From: UBA10649 sp964597445
GTDB taxonomy: Bacteria; Actinomycetota; Actinomycetes; S36-B12
Length of the DNA stretch: 64,000 bases
Direction of reading: 5' to 3'
Assembly: GCA_964597445.1 (NCBI GenBank)
Contig: CAZQXO010000006.1
Span: 1 to 64,000, forward strand
Part shown: positions 7,502 to 15,234 of the stretch, in pieces
How the letters are laid out: each line of letters begins with the position of its first letter
Position numbering within the stretch: position 1 is the first letter of the stretch
Notes under the pieces: model-generated
Told to the model about the DNA's origin: nothing
Database searches by the model: none
The model's input: the letters and a program-made list of their open reading frames with translations, nothing else
Made by a program: the position numbers and the translations under genes

Positions 7502-8533
7502 TCAGAGCTCCACGCCGACCAGCACGGGCTCGACGGTGAGCTGCACGCCGAACGTCGCCACGACGCGGTCGCGCACTGCCGCCGCAAGATCGACGATCTC
7601 CTGCGCGGTGGCGCCGCCGCGGTTGGTGAGCGCAAGGGTGTGACGCCCCGAGATGGCCGCACGTGAGCCCGGCAGGGCGAAGCCCCGCGGCACCCCCGAC
7701 CTCTCGATGAGCCAGGCGGCGCTCACCTTCACGCCGTCCGCCGACGGATAGCGCGGGCACTCCTGTGGCAGCCCGGCTGCCTGGGATGCCTGGAGCACCG
7801 GGTTGGTGAAGAAGGAGCCGGCGCTCCACGTGTCGTGATCGTCCTCCATCAGCACCATCCCCTTGCGCGCTCGCAGGGCGAGAACGGCGTCTCGCACGGC
7901 GGCCACGTCGGCCTGCTCCCCCTCCGCGACCCCCAGCGCGGCTGCCAGGTCCGCGTAGGTCACCGCGCTGCGTCCGTTCGTGCGCAGTTGCAGCGTGACG
8001 GCGAGGATCACCCAGCGATCCGGCTCGCGCTTGAACATGCTGGAGCGGTAGTCGAAGCCGCAGTCACCGGCGGCGAGGACCCTCACCTGCGATGTTCGTC
8101 GATCGAGGACGCGCACGGCGTGCACCACCTGGGCGATGTCCTGGCCGTAGGCGCCCACGTTCTGCACCGGGGTCGCCCCCACACGACCTGGGATCCCCGA
8201 CAGGGCCTCGATGCCGCTCCACCCGCGGGCCACGGCACGCACCACGACGTCGTCCCATACCTCACCCGCCGCAAGCGTGAGCAGGATCGTCCCCGCCTCG
8301 GCTTCACGGGCGTCGATCCCTGTCGTCGCCACCTCGATCACCGTGCCCGGGAAGCCGGAGTCCGCGACCAGGATGTTGCTGCCTCCGCCCAGGATGAGAA
8401 CCGGGCGACCGTCGGCGTCACAGCGACGGACCATCTCGAGCAGGGTGTCCTCGGACTCGGCGACGCACCAGTCGCCAGCCGGACCCCCCACGCGCAGGGT
8501 CGTGTGCTCCGCGAGCACTCGGCGCATGCTCAT
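7502..8533 (-). CDS. murB: UDP-N-acetylmuramate dehydrogenase
   Basis: FAD-dependent cytosolic enzyme (343 residues) that reduces UDP-GlcNAc-enolpyruvate to UDP-MurNAc with NADPH for peptidoglycan synthesis. It has the FAD-binding segments TTLRVGGPAGDW and LILGGGSNILVAD, ALSGIPGRVGATPVQNVGAYGQ, the YRSSMFK arginine/tyrosine region, and AGSFFTNPVL carrying the catalytic serine area. The start ATG at 8533 lies one base from the hadB stop; an internal ATG at 8527 is an alternative. Its stop abuts the hairpin repeat array. It is the last gene of the rpmG-hadA-hadB-murB unit. Confidence 0.96.
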   Translation of the reverse strand: MSMRRVLAEHTTLRVGGPAGDWCVAESEDTLLEMVRRCDADGRPVLILGGGSNILVADSGFPGTVIEVATTGIDAREAEAGTILLTLAAGEVWDDVVVRAVARGWSGIEALSGIPGRVGATPVQNVGAYGQDIAQVVHAVRVLDRRTSQVRVLAAGDCGFDYRSSMFKREPDRWVILAVTLQLRTNGRSAVTYADLAAALGVAEGEQADVAAVRDAVLALRARKGMVLMEDDHDTWSAGSFFTNPVLQASQAAGLPQECPRYPSADGVKVSAAWLIERSGVPRGFALPGSRAAISGRHTLALTNRGGATAQEIVDLAAAVRDRVVATFGVQLTVEPVLVGVEL

Positions 8534-8534
8534 G

Positions 8535-8957
8535 TCAGGGAAGGCGCACCACGGCCTGCGCCTTGCCCAGCACCGTGGACCCCTCGAAGGTCGCCGTCAG
8601 CGCCAGCGTGACGAGGCCGTCGTCGCTCACCGAGGTGACCTTCGCCGAGACCTCGACGGTCGCACCGGCGTCGTCATCCGGAACGACGACAGGACGGGTG
8701 AAGCGAACACCGAACTCGACGAGCGCCCCCGGATCCCCGAGCCAGTCGGTCACCACCCGGCCCGCGAGGCCCATCGTGAGCATGCCGTGCGCGATCACGT
8801 TGGGCAGGCCCACGCCGACGGCGATGCGCTCGTTCCAGTGGATGACGTTGAAGTCACCCGACGCCCCCGCGTAGCGAACGAGGTCCGCGCGGGTGATGGG
8901 GAAGGACCGCGAGGGCAGCTCGGTGCCGACGCCGACATCCTGGAGCCGGGGGGTCAT
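8535..8957 (-). CDS. MaoC-family dehydratase, HadB-like
   Basis: Hot-dog-fold protein of 140 residues. It carries the hydratase 2 motif YAGASGDFNVIHWNERIA, with the expected catalytic Asp and His, followed by NVIAHGMLTMGL. In mycobacteria the HadAB heterodimer dehydrates (3R)-hydroxyacyl-ACP in FAS-II. In many actinobacteria the same pair sits between rpmG and murB even without mycolic acids, so the substrate here is not known; a short-chain 3-hydroxyacyl-thioester is likely. Its ATG overlaps the hadA stop by four bases, consistent with a heterodimer. Confidence 0.88.
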   Translation of the reverse strand: MTPRLQDVGVGTELPSRSFPITRADLVRYAGASGDFNVIHWNERIAVGVGLPNVIAHGMLTMGLAGRVVTDWLGDPGALVEFGVRFTRPVVVPDDDAGATVEVSAKVTSVSDDGLVTLALTATFEGSTVLGKAQAVVRLP

Positions 8958-9409
8958 GAGGCGTCCTCCGGACCGCGCGCCACGATCAGACTGGTCGTGA
9001 CGACGACGGGCTCGCCATCGAGCATCGTGACATCGCCGCGCGTCGTGAGCATGTCGTTTCCGGCCACCGAGCGGATCTCGTCGATGGTCATCGTCACGAT
9101 GAGTTCATCTCCCGCGACGATGGGGCGGGCGTAGCGGAAGCGCTGCTCGCCGTGCACGACGCGGGAGTAGTCGAGTCCCAGCTCGGGATCGCGCACCACG
9201 ACCCCGCTGGCCGTCAATGAGAGGAGGACGGCGAACGTCGGAGGCGCCACCACATCGGCGTAGCCGAGGGCGCGCGCCGCAGCGACGTCATGGAACACCG
9301 GGTTGTCGTCACCGATGGACGTCGCGAACTCCCGGATCTTCTCGCGGCCGACGACGTAGCTCGGCCCGGGCGGATACACCCGCCCGACGAAGTCCGGGTT
9401 CAGGGCCAT
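8954..9409 (-). CDS. MaoC-like N-terminal-type dehydratase, HadA-like
   Basis: Partner hot-dog protein of 151 residues opening MALNPDFVGRVYPPGPSYVVGREKIREFA, the usual HadA/FAS1-type dehydratase start. The segment SIGDDNPVFHDVAAARALGYADVVAPPTFA keeps the D...H spacing of the fold, but in the HadAB complex the active residues are supplied by HadB. It follows rpmG after ten bases and overlaps hadB, so all four genes to murB probably form one transcript. Substrate is unknown for the same reason as its partner. Confidence 0.88.
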   Translation of the reverse strand: MALNPDFVGRVYPPGPSYVVGREKIREFATSIGDDNPVFHDVAAARALGYADVVAPPTFAVLLSLTASGVVVRDPELGLDYSRVVHGEQRFRYARPIVAGDELIVTMTIDEIRSVAGNDMLTTRGDVTMLDGEPVVVTTSLIVARGPEDAS

Positions 9410-9419
9410 GGGGAGGCGA

Positions 9420-9587
9420 CTAGCGCGTTTCCTTGTGACCGGTGTGCTTGCCGCACGTCGGGCAGAACTTCTTCACCTCGAGGCGATCCGGATCATTGCG
9501 CCGGTTCTTCTTCGTGATGTAGTTGCGGTTCTTGCACTCTTCGCACGCCATGGTGATCTTCGGACGGATGTCCGTTGCCTTGGCCAC
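9420..9587 (-). CDS. rpmG: 50S ribosomal protein L33 (zinc-binding form)
   Basis: Ribosomal protein bL33, 55 residues: AKATDIRPKITMACEECKNR with a CxxC pair, then KKFCPTCGKHTGHKETR with the second CxxC. All four zinc-ligand cysteines are present, so this is the C+ form. The start is the GTG at 9587; AAAGG lies about ten bases upstream. An upstream in-frame ATG at 9617 would add ten residues not seen in the family. It follows tRNA-Met on the same strand. Confidence 0.95.
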   Translation of the reverse strand: MAKATDIRPKITMACEECKNRNYITKKNRRNDPDRLEVKKFCPTCGKHTGHKETR

Positions 9588-9645
9588 TGTGGTCTGCCTT
9601 TCGTGTGGTCTCGGCAAGGGTCCTTGCCAAGCATGGCGGTTCGAG

Positions 9646-9718
9646 TAGCGGAGGCCGGACTTGAACCGGCGACACAGCGATTATGAGCCGCTTGCTCTAC
9701 CAACTGAGCTACCCCGCC
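9646..9718 (-). tRNA. tRNA-Met (anticodon CAT, elongator type)
   Basis: Minus strand from 9718: acceptor GGCGGGG against CTCCGCT (9647-9653, with G-U pairs at the ends), D arm GCTCAGTTGGTAGAGC, anticodon loop CTCATAA in an AGCGG/TCGCT stem, T arm GCCGGTTCAAGTCCGGC, discriminator A. CCA is not encoded. The absence of three stacked G-C pairs in the anticodon stem argues against an initiator. Lysidine-modified Ile tRNA cannot be fully excluded from sequence alone, but the position beside tRNA-Thr and rpmG matches elongator Met. Confidence 0.9.
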
Positions 9719-9789
9719 GCAGATGGGACACCTTCATCCCACCGACCGCCCCGGCCGACTCCGTGGCGGAGCCTCCCGAGGGACAGTCG

Positions 9790-9861
9790 AGCCCCTTCCG
9801 GGAATCGGACCCGGTACCTCGCCCTTACCAAGGGAGCGCTCTACCAATGAGCTAAAGGGGC
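9790..9861 (-). tRNA. tRNA-Thr (anticodon GGT)
   Basis: Minus strand from 9861: acceptor GCCCCTT pairs with AAGGGGC (9791-9797), D arm AGCTCATTGGTAGAGC, anticodon loop TTGGTAA in a CTCCC/GGGCG-type stem, T arm CCGGGTCCGATTCCCGG, discriminator T. CCA is not encoded. It lies 71 bases upstream of tRNA-Met on the same strand. Confidence 0.95.
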
Positions 9862-9944
9862 AGCAAAGCCAGCCGATCGTACACAAGGGCTCGTTCCGCC
9901 GGGAAATCGGCCGGTCCCGGCACCGGGCGAGGTTGACTAGGCCC

Positions 9945-10922
9945 ATGCCCCCACACTCGACTCCCCCCGTGACCGGCCAGATCCCGCGCGGATGGGGGCT
10001 TCCCGACCTCCCCGATCTGAGGGGGCGGACCGCCATCGTGACCGGGGCCACCTCGGGGATCGGCCTCGTGACCGCACGAGAGCTGGCAGCCCGAGGAGCT
10101 GCCGTCACCCTGGCCGTCCGAGATGCGACCCGCGGGAGCCAGGTGGCCGAGGGATTCCGACGGGCCCACCCCACGGCCACCGTCGACGTCCTGACCCTCG
10201 ATCTGGCCGACCTCTCCTCGGTGCGCGCCTTCGCACGCGCGTGGAGCGACGCCCACGAGGAGGGCCTGGACCTCCTGGTCAACAACGCCGGGGTGATGGC
10301 GCTGCCACGGCGCGAGACACCGGACGGCTTCGAGATGCAGCTGGCCACCAACCATCTCGGGCACTTCGCCCTGACCGGCCTCCTGCTGCCCGCCCTCGTC
10401 GCGCGACCCCGCTCGCGCGTCGTGACGGTGTCGTCCGGAGCCCACCGGCTCGGAAGCATCGACTTCGCCGACCTCCAGGGCCGCCGTCGCTACCAGCCGT
10501 GGCGGGCCTACGGACAGAGCAAGCTCGCGAACCTGCTGTTCACGGCCGAGCTGCAGCGCCGGCTCGACGCGAACGGCATCCCCACGATCGCGGTGGCCTG
10601 CCACCCCGGCTACACGGCGACGAACCTGCAGTCCGCCGGACCCCGCATGAGCGGGCGCACCTGGCTGGAGCGGCCGATCGACCTGGCCAACCGCGTCATC
10701 GGCCAGAGCCCCGAGGACGGCGCCCTCCCCACCCTCGCCGCCGCGACCTTCCCGGGCCTCCCGGGCAACTCGTACGTCGGGCCCGACGGTCCGCTCGAGA
10801 TCCGGGGCCACCCGCGACTCGTGGGACGGTCTCGCGCAGCGCAGGATCCCGTGGCCGCCCGACGCCTGTGGCAGGAGAGCGAGCGACTGACCGACGTGCA
10901 CTACCCGCTGGACCTTCCGTGA
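9945..10922 (+). CDS. Short-chain dehydrogenase/reductase (retinol-dehydrogenase-like)
   Basis: NAD(P)-dependent oxidoreductase of 325 residues. The cofactor motif TGATSGIG is at about residues 33-40, NNAGVMALP near 112, the catalytic serine lies in VVTVSSGAHR and the YxxxK pair in YGQSK. The ATNHLGHFALTGLLLP and HPGYTATNLQ segments are typical of the WWOX/retinol-dehydrogenase-like subgroup annotated only as 'SDR oxidoreductase' in bacteria. The frame is open upstream, but the ATG at 9945 starts the conserved part. Its stop overlaps the next gene by four bases, so it is likely co-expressed with the agmatine deiminase homologue. Substrate unknown. Confidence 0.85.
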   Translation: MPPHSTPPVTGQIPRGWGLPDLPDLRGRTAIVTGATSGIGLVTARELAARGAAVTLAVRDATRGSQVAEGFRRAHPTATVDVLTLDLADLSSVRAFARAWSDAHEEGLDLLVNNAGVMALPRRETPDGFEMQLATNHLGHFALTGLLLPALVARPRSRVVTVSSGAHRLGSIDFADLQGRRRYQPWRAYGQSKLANLLFTAELQRRLDANGIPTIAVACHPGYTATNLQSAGPRMSGRTWLERPIDLANRVIGQSPEDGALPTLAAATFPGLPGNSYVGPDGPLEIRGHPRLVGRSRAAQDPVAARRLWQESERLTDVHYPLDLP

Positions 10923-11938
10923 GCCCCGCCGTCGGGACGATGCCCGCCGAGTGGGAGTCCCACGAGCGCACCTGGATGGCCTGGCCCCCCGACGGATACC
11001 TGCTGGACGACGCTGAGGCCGGCGCGCAGGAGGCTCGCGCGGCATGGGCCTCGGTCGCGAACGCCATCGTGCGCTTCGAGCCGGTGACGATGGTCGTGGA
11101 TCCGCGTGATGCCGACACCGTCGGCGCGTGGCTCGATCCCCACGTCACCGTCGTGCACGCTCCCCTCGACGACGCGTGGATGCGCGACATCGGACCGACG
11201 TTCGTCCGCACCGGGGACGGCTCGCTCGCGGGAGTGGACTGGGTGTTCAACGGCTGGGGTGCGCAGTCGTGGGCGTCGTGGGAGAAGGACGCCAGGATCG
11301 CAGGGGAGGTCTGCCGCGCTGCAGGCGTTCCGGTCATCTCCTCACCCCTGACGAACGAGGGTGGCGGCATCCATGTCAACGGCAGCGGGACCGTGCTCGT
11401 CACGCGCACGGTGCAACTGGATCCTGCACGCAATGCGACGTGGTCAGCCGACGAGGTCGAGACCGAGCTGCACCGGACCCTCGGGGCGGACCGAGTGATC
11501 TGGCTGGAGCGCGGGCTCACCCGCGACTACGACGACTTCGGCACCCGCGGACACGTCGACATCGTCGCCTGCTTCAGCGACCCCACCACCGTCCTCTTCC
11601 ACGACCAGCGCAACCCCGAGCATCCCGACTTCCTCGTCAGCCAGCAGGTGCGGGCCCGGCTCGAAGCCGAGGAGGGACTCACTCCTGTTCCCGTCGCCGC
11701 ACCCGACGTCCTGCGCGACGAGCACGGGTGGGTCGACTACAGCTACATCAACCACTACGTCTGCAATGGGGCCGTCATCCTCTGCGCCTTCGACGATCCG
11801 GGCGATCAGCGCGCGGCGGAGGTCCTCGCGCGCGCATACCCGGGGCGCGAGATCGTGCTGGTGGACGCGCGCCCCATCTTCGCCCGTGGCGGTGGCATCC
11901 ACTGCATCACGCAGCAGCAGCCCGCGGAGCGGCCGTGA
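10919..11938 (+). CDS. Agmatine deiminase family protein
   Basis: Peptidyl-arginine-deiminase-fold enzyme of 339 residues; the family hydrolyses agmatine to N-carbamoylputrescine and ammonia. Marks are MPAEWESHERTWMAWP at the N-terminus, WMRDIGPTFV, EGGGIHVNG, RGHVDIVACF with the catalytic His, and the C-terminal GGGIHCITQQQP whose Cys is the nucleophile. All key residues are present, so it should be active. The GTG at 10919 overlaps the SDR stop; an ATG at 10940 is an alternative start. No N-carbamoylputrescine amidase lies next to it, so the pathway partner would be elsewhere. Confidence 0.9.
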   Translation: MSPAVGTMPAEWESHERTWMAWPPDGYLLDDAEAGAQEARAAWASVANAIVRFEPVTMVVDPRDADTVGAWLDPHVTVVHAPLDDAWMRDIGPTFVRTGDGSLAGVDWVFNGWGAQSWASWEKDARIAGEVCRAAGVPVISSPLTNEGGGIHVNGSGTVLVTRTVQLDPARNATWSADEVETELHRTLGADRVIWLERGLTRDYDDFGTRGHVDIVACFSDPTTVLFHDQRNPEHPDFLVSQQVRARLEAEEGLTPVPVAAPDVLRDEHGWVDYSYINHYVCNGAVILCAFDDPGDQRAAEVLARAYPGREIVLVDARPIFARGGGIHCITQQQPAERP

Positions 11939-12336
11939 CATCCGGCGAGCACGACCTCGCCGTGCTCCTCTCGAGCATGGATCCCGTCGTCGTCCCCGGG
12001 GAGTTCGTCTTCGTCACCGCGGACACCGTGCCGATCGACCTGCAGCCCCGCGCCACGGTCGTCGAGGACGAGGGCGTGACGCTGGTGATCACCCGGCAGC
12101 AGGCCGATGAGCGCGGGTGGACATACGACTTCGTCGCGGCATGGATCACCCTGCGCGTGCACTCGGCGCTGGACGCCGTCGGGCTCACCGCCGCTGTCAG
12201 CGCCGTCCTCGCGCAGGAGGGGATCAGCTGCAACGTGATCGCCGGTCGGCTCCACGACCACCTGCTCGTGCCTCAAGAACGGTCCGCGGACGCCCTGCGC
12301 GCACTCGAGGGCCTGAGGTCCCGGAGCACCACCTGA
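11935..12336 (+). CDS. ACT domain-containing protein
   Basis: Small cytosolic protein of 133 residues made of two ACT-like halves: DLAVLLSSMDPVVVPGEFVFVTAD at the N-terminus and WITLRVHSALDAVGLTAAVSAVLAQEGISCNVIAG followed by the typical HDHLLVPQERSADALRAL. ACT domains bind amino acids. It starts at a GTG overlapping the agmatine deiminase stop (GTGA), so it may sense or buffer a related ligand, but that is inference from position only. A hairpin terminator follows. Confidence 0.82.
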   Translation: MTSGEHDLAVLLSSMDPVVVPGEFVFVTADTVPIDLQPRATVVEDEGVTLVITRQQADERGWTYDFVAAWITLRVHSALDAVGLTAAVSAVLAQEGISCNVIAGRLHDHLLVPQERSADALRALEGLRSRSTT

Positions 12337-12343
12337 GGGGGGT

Positions 12344-12361
12344 CCGGGCACGAGTGCCCGG
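12344..12361 (+). terminator. Hairpin terminator after the ACT gene
   Basis: CCGGGCA (12344-12350), loop CGAG, TGCCCGG (12355-12361) form a perfect 7-bp stem eight bases beyond the ACT stop codon. There is no clear T-tract, as is common in high-GC actinobacteria. Confidence 0.65.
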
Positions 12362-12388
12362 CGCCACGAGGAAGGGCCCGCAACCACG

Positions 12389-12418
12389 AAGGGCCCAGCT
12401 CGCATGAGCCGGGCCCTT
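12389..12418 (-). terminator. Terminator of tRNA-Tyr
   Basis: Directly past the 3' end of tRNA-Tyr on the minus strand, AAGGGCCC pairs with GGGCCCTT (12411-12418 with 12389-12396), with an inner GCTC/GAGC extension around an ATGC loop. A third copy of the AAGGGCCC arm is at 12372-12379 and could give an alternative fold. Confidence 0.8.
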
Positions 12419-12421
12419 CCC

Positions 12422-12506
12422 TGGTGGCGGGTGAAGGATTCGAACCTTCGAAGGCAAAGCCGACGGATTTACAGTCCGCTCCCATTGGCCGCTCGGGCAA
12501 CCCGCC
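12422..12506 (-). tRNA. tRNA-Tyr (anticodon GTA)
   Basis: Class II tRNA with a long variable arm, read on the minus strand from 12506. Acceptor GGCGGGT pairs with ACCCGCC (12426-12432), anticodon loop CTGTAAA sits in a CGGA/TCCG stem, the variable arm is CGGCTTTGCCTTCG-like, and the T arm is AAGGTTCGAATCCTT. Discriminator A is followed by an encoded CCA (12422-12424), unlike the other three tRNAs here. Confidence 0.95.
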
Positions 12507-12619
12507 GGGGTGCAGCGGCAAGGATACACAGCACCGATAGCAGCCCGACCCGGGTCGACCAGGCCGCGGTCGAGGTCGAGGAGCAGTGCTCCGACCGCCC
12601 TGCGTGCGAGGGTAGGGCC

Positions 12620-14668
12620 ATGATGGATCCGCGGCACGCGATTCTCTTCGAGCCGGTGACGATCGGCCCCAAGACTCTCCCCAACCGCTTCTACCAGGTG
12701 CCGCACGCCACAGGATTCGGCTCGACCAAGCCGATGACCCAGGCGGCCTACCGGGGCATGCGTGCCGAGGGCGGCTGGGGTGGCGTGTGCGTCGAGTACT
12801 CCCCCGTCTCCGCCGATGCAGACGAGGAGCCCCACGTCGCCGCCTACATCCGCGACGAGCGGGACGGGCACGCGCTCGCCCGGACCGCCGCGGCGATCCA
12901 TGCCCATGGATCCCTCGCCGGCATCGAGCTCTACCACGGTGGCAACTCGAGCAAGAGCGTCGCTTCGCGATACGCCCGCATTGCCCCCAGCGCACGGGTC
13001 GCCGACGTGCGCTGGGGATCACAGGCTCGCGAGATGACCTCCGATGACATCACGCGCGTGCAGTCCGACTTCGTCGCCTCAGCTCGCCTTGCGCGCGACG
13101 CGGGATTCGACATCGTCTACGTCTACGGGGCCCATGGCTACCTGCTCAGCCAGTTCCTGTCGCCCTGGTACAACGTTCGGACCGACGGCTACGGCGGATC
13201 GCTCGCGGGCCGCGCGCGCTTCGCGCTCGAGACCCTGGAGAAGGTCCGCGATGCCGTGGGCGAGGACTGCGCCATCGCCACGCGCATCTGCCTCGACGGT
13301 CGACGCGGCATCAAGGGCATCCGGGTCGAGGAGATGCTGGGCTTCATTGGCATGGCCGATCCCCTGGTCGATCTCTTCGACGTGACCGTCGGATCGTGGC
13401 CGGAGGACTCCGGCACCTCTCGGTACTACCCCGAGGGACACCAGCTGGCCTGGACCTCGCAGGTGCGGGACGCCACGGACAAGCCCATCGTCGGTGTCGG
13501 CCGCTACACGAACCCGGACCAGATGGCCGCTCTCATCCGTGAGGGCCGCTTCGACCTCATCGGCGCAGCACGGCCGGCTATCGCCGACCCCTACCTGCCC
13601 CGCAAGGTGGCCGAGGGTCGGCTGTCCGACATCCGCGAGTGCACCGGCGCCAACGTCTGCATCCTCAAGGAGGAGGACTTCCGGCACCTCGGCTGCATCC
13701 AGAACCCGACCGCGGGAGAGGAGTATCGACGAGGCTGGCATCCGGAGCGCATCGAGCCCACGACCGACCCCGACCGGCGGGTTCTCGTGATCGGTGCCGG
13801 GCCGGCGGGCATGGAGTGCGCCATCACCCTGGGCCACCGTGGCTTCGATGCCGTCCACCTCGTCGAGGCCGAGGACGTGATCGGCGGCCGCCTCACCTGG
13901 ACGCGACGGCTTCCCACCCTCGGCGACTGGGGCCGCATCACGGACTGGAGGGCCACGCAGCTCGCGCGCCTGGACAACGTGTCCGTCATCACCGGCCGCA
14001 GGATGACCGCCGCCGACGTCCTCGACTATGGGGCCGACATCGTCATCATCGCGACGGGCAGTTACTGGAGCGGCGACGGAACCCAGCCCGGCACCCGCAG
14101 ACCGATCCTGGGAGCCTCGGACGCCCTGACCCCCGAGCGCGTGATGTCCGGCGAGCGCCCGGCCGGCCAGCGCGTGGCTGTCTACGACGTCGACGGCTAC
14201 TACGTCGGCTCGGGCATCGCCGAACTCCTCGCGAATGAGGGGTACGCCGTCCACCTCGTCACGCCGAGTCCGGTCGTCTCGCCCATGAGCGACGGGACGC
14301 TGGAGGGGCCCATGCTCCGGCAGCACCTGCACGACGTGGGCATCACGATGCACACGTCGGTGACCCTGCGTCAGTGCACAGCAGCCGGCATCAGCGGTGA
14401 CACGACTCACGGGGATCCGTGGCTTCTCGAGGTCGACGACCTCGTTCTCGTCACGCATCAGGTACCCGAGGACGGCCTCCATCGGGAGCTGGCCGCCGAT
14501 CCGGCGGCCCTCACGGCGGCAGGGATCTCCGCCCTCCACCTCATCGGCGATGCCCAGTCACCGCGCTGGATCTCCGAGTCGGTCTTCGACGGCCATAGGC
14601 TGGCGCGCGAGATCGACCTGCCTGACCCCACCTTCCCAGCTCCCGCACTGCGGGACATACCCGTCTGA
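12620..14668 (+). CDS. Trimethylamine/dimethylamine dehydrogenase-like flavoprotein with altered cofactor sites
   Basis: Multidomain oxidoreductase of 682 residues. An old-yellow-enzyme TIM barrel (about 1-335) is followed by a cluster-binding segment and a C-terminal ADP/FAD-binding disulphide-reductase-like part (VLVIGAGPAGMECAITLG). It matches the trimethylamine dehydrogenase layout through DPRHAILFEPVTIGPKTL, YVYGAHGYLLSQFLSP with the active Tyr and His, VDLFDVTVG with the Asp, and NPTAGEEYRRGWHPE. Two cofactor residues differ: the Cys that covalently holds FMN is Ala30, and the CxxCxxC cluster motif reads C341-TGA-NV-C347, so the second ligand is Ala344 (C359 is present). The substrate bowl keeps one Tyr but not both Trp. 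It is probably a demethylase or dehydrogenase for an N-methylated compound, not necessarily trimethylamine. An ATG at 12623 is an alternative start. Confidence 0.85.
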   Translation: MMDPRHAILFEPVTIGPKTLPNRFYQVPHATGFGSTKPMTQAAYRGMRAEGGWGGVCVEYSPVSADADEEPHVAAYIRDERDGHALARTAAAIHAHGSLAGIELYHGGNSSKSVASRYARIAPSARVADVRWGSQAREMTSDDITRVQSDFVASARLARDAGFDIVYVYGAHGYLLSQFLSPWYNVRTDGYGGSLAGRARFALETLEKVRDAVGEDCAIATRICLDGRRGIKGIRVEEMLGFIGMADPLVDLFDVTVGSWPEDSGTSRYYPEGHQLAWTSQVRDATDKPIVGVGRYTNPDQMAALIREGRFDLIGAARPAIADPYLPRKVAEGRLSDIRECTGANVCILKEEDFRHLGCIQNPTAGEEYRRGWHPERIEPTTDPDRRVLVIGAGPAGMECAITLGHRGFDAVHLVEAEDVIGGRLTWTRRLPTLGDWGRITDWRATQLARLDNVSVITGRRMTAADVLDYGADIVIIATGSYWSGDGTQPGTRRPILGASDALTPERVMSGERPAGQRVAVYDVDGYYVGSGIAELLANEGYAVHLVTPSPVVSPMSDGTLEGPMLRQHLHDVGITMHTSVTLRQCTAAGISGDTTHGDPWLLEVDDLVLVTHQVPEDGLHRELAADPAALTAAGISALHLIGDAQSPRWISESVFDGHRLAREIDLPDPTFPAPALRDIPV

Positions 14669-14673
14669 GGGCC

Positions 14674-15195
14674 ATGAGCGACGCACTCGACATCCTGCTG
14701 GCCGAGCGAGCCATCTCCCGCGTGATCCTGTCGTACAGCCGCGCGGTGGACCGCTACGACTTCGCGGCCCTCGCGGACTGCTACTGGCCGGACGCCACCG
14801 ATGACCACGGCTCCTTCGCCGGTTCCGCTCCCGATTTCGTCGCGTGGAACCAGGGCGCCCTAGCGCGCTTCGATCGCACGAGTCACCTTCTCGGCAACAT
14901 GCTGATCGATGTCGACCTCGGAGCGCACCGAGCACGAGCGGAGACGTACGCAGTGGCGCATCACCGCTACACAGACGCCGAGGGTCAGGTGACCGATATG
15001 ACCGCGGGGCTGCGCTACGTAGACCTGTTCGAGGAGCGCACCGGGGAATGGCGGATCCTCGAACGGGTGATCGCCTACGACTGGCGACGGACGGATCCGG
15101 CATACGGCCAGACCGGTTTCGCCGACACGTACGTCACCGGCGTGCGCTCGGCACAGGACGTGGTGTACACCATCGGGGGATGGAACGATCGGTGA
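14674..15195 (+). CDS. SnoaL-like/nuclear transport factor 2-fold protein
   Basis: Protein of 173 residues with the SnoaL_4 pattern: LLAERAISRVILSYSRAVDRYDFAALADCYWPDATDDHG at the N-terminus, SHLLGNMLIDVDLGAHRARAETYA in the middle and YVDLFEERTGEWRILERVIAYDW near the end. The cone fold is used by hydratases, isomerases and small-molecule binders; Asp and His residues are in place for acid-base chemistry but no reaction can be assigned. It starts five bases after the flavoprotein gene, so the two likely act on the same substrate or its product. Confidence 0.82.
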   Translation: MSDALDILLAERAISRVILSYSRAVDRYDFAALADCYWPDATDDHGSFAGSAPDFVAWNQGALARFDRTSHLLGNMLIDVDLGAHRARAETYAVAHHRYTDAEGQVTDMTAGLRYVDLFEERTGEWRILERVIAYDWRRTDPAYGQTGFADTYVTGVRSAQDVVYTIGGWNDR

Positions 15196-15234
15196 TCAGA
15201 CGACAGCGCAACACGACGGGAATCGAGGAGAGCC

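Noticed and set aside
7231..7539. Plus-strand frame with a repeated SWARPGSPPR peptide over the aspC/murB gap
   Set aside because: It is only the 30-bp hairpin array read in another frame, with no ribosome-binding site and overlap of two good genes.
9646..9718. Initiator tRNA-fMet
   Set aside because: The anticodon stem lacks the three consecutive G-C pairs typical of initiators, and the location matches elongator tRNA-Met.
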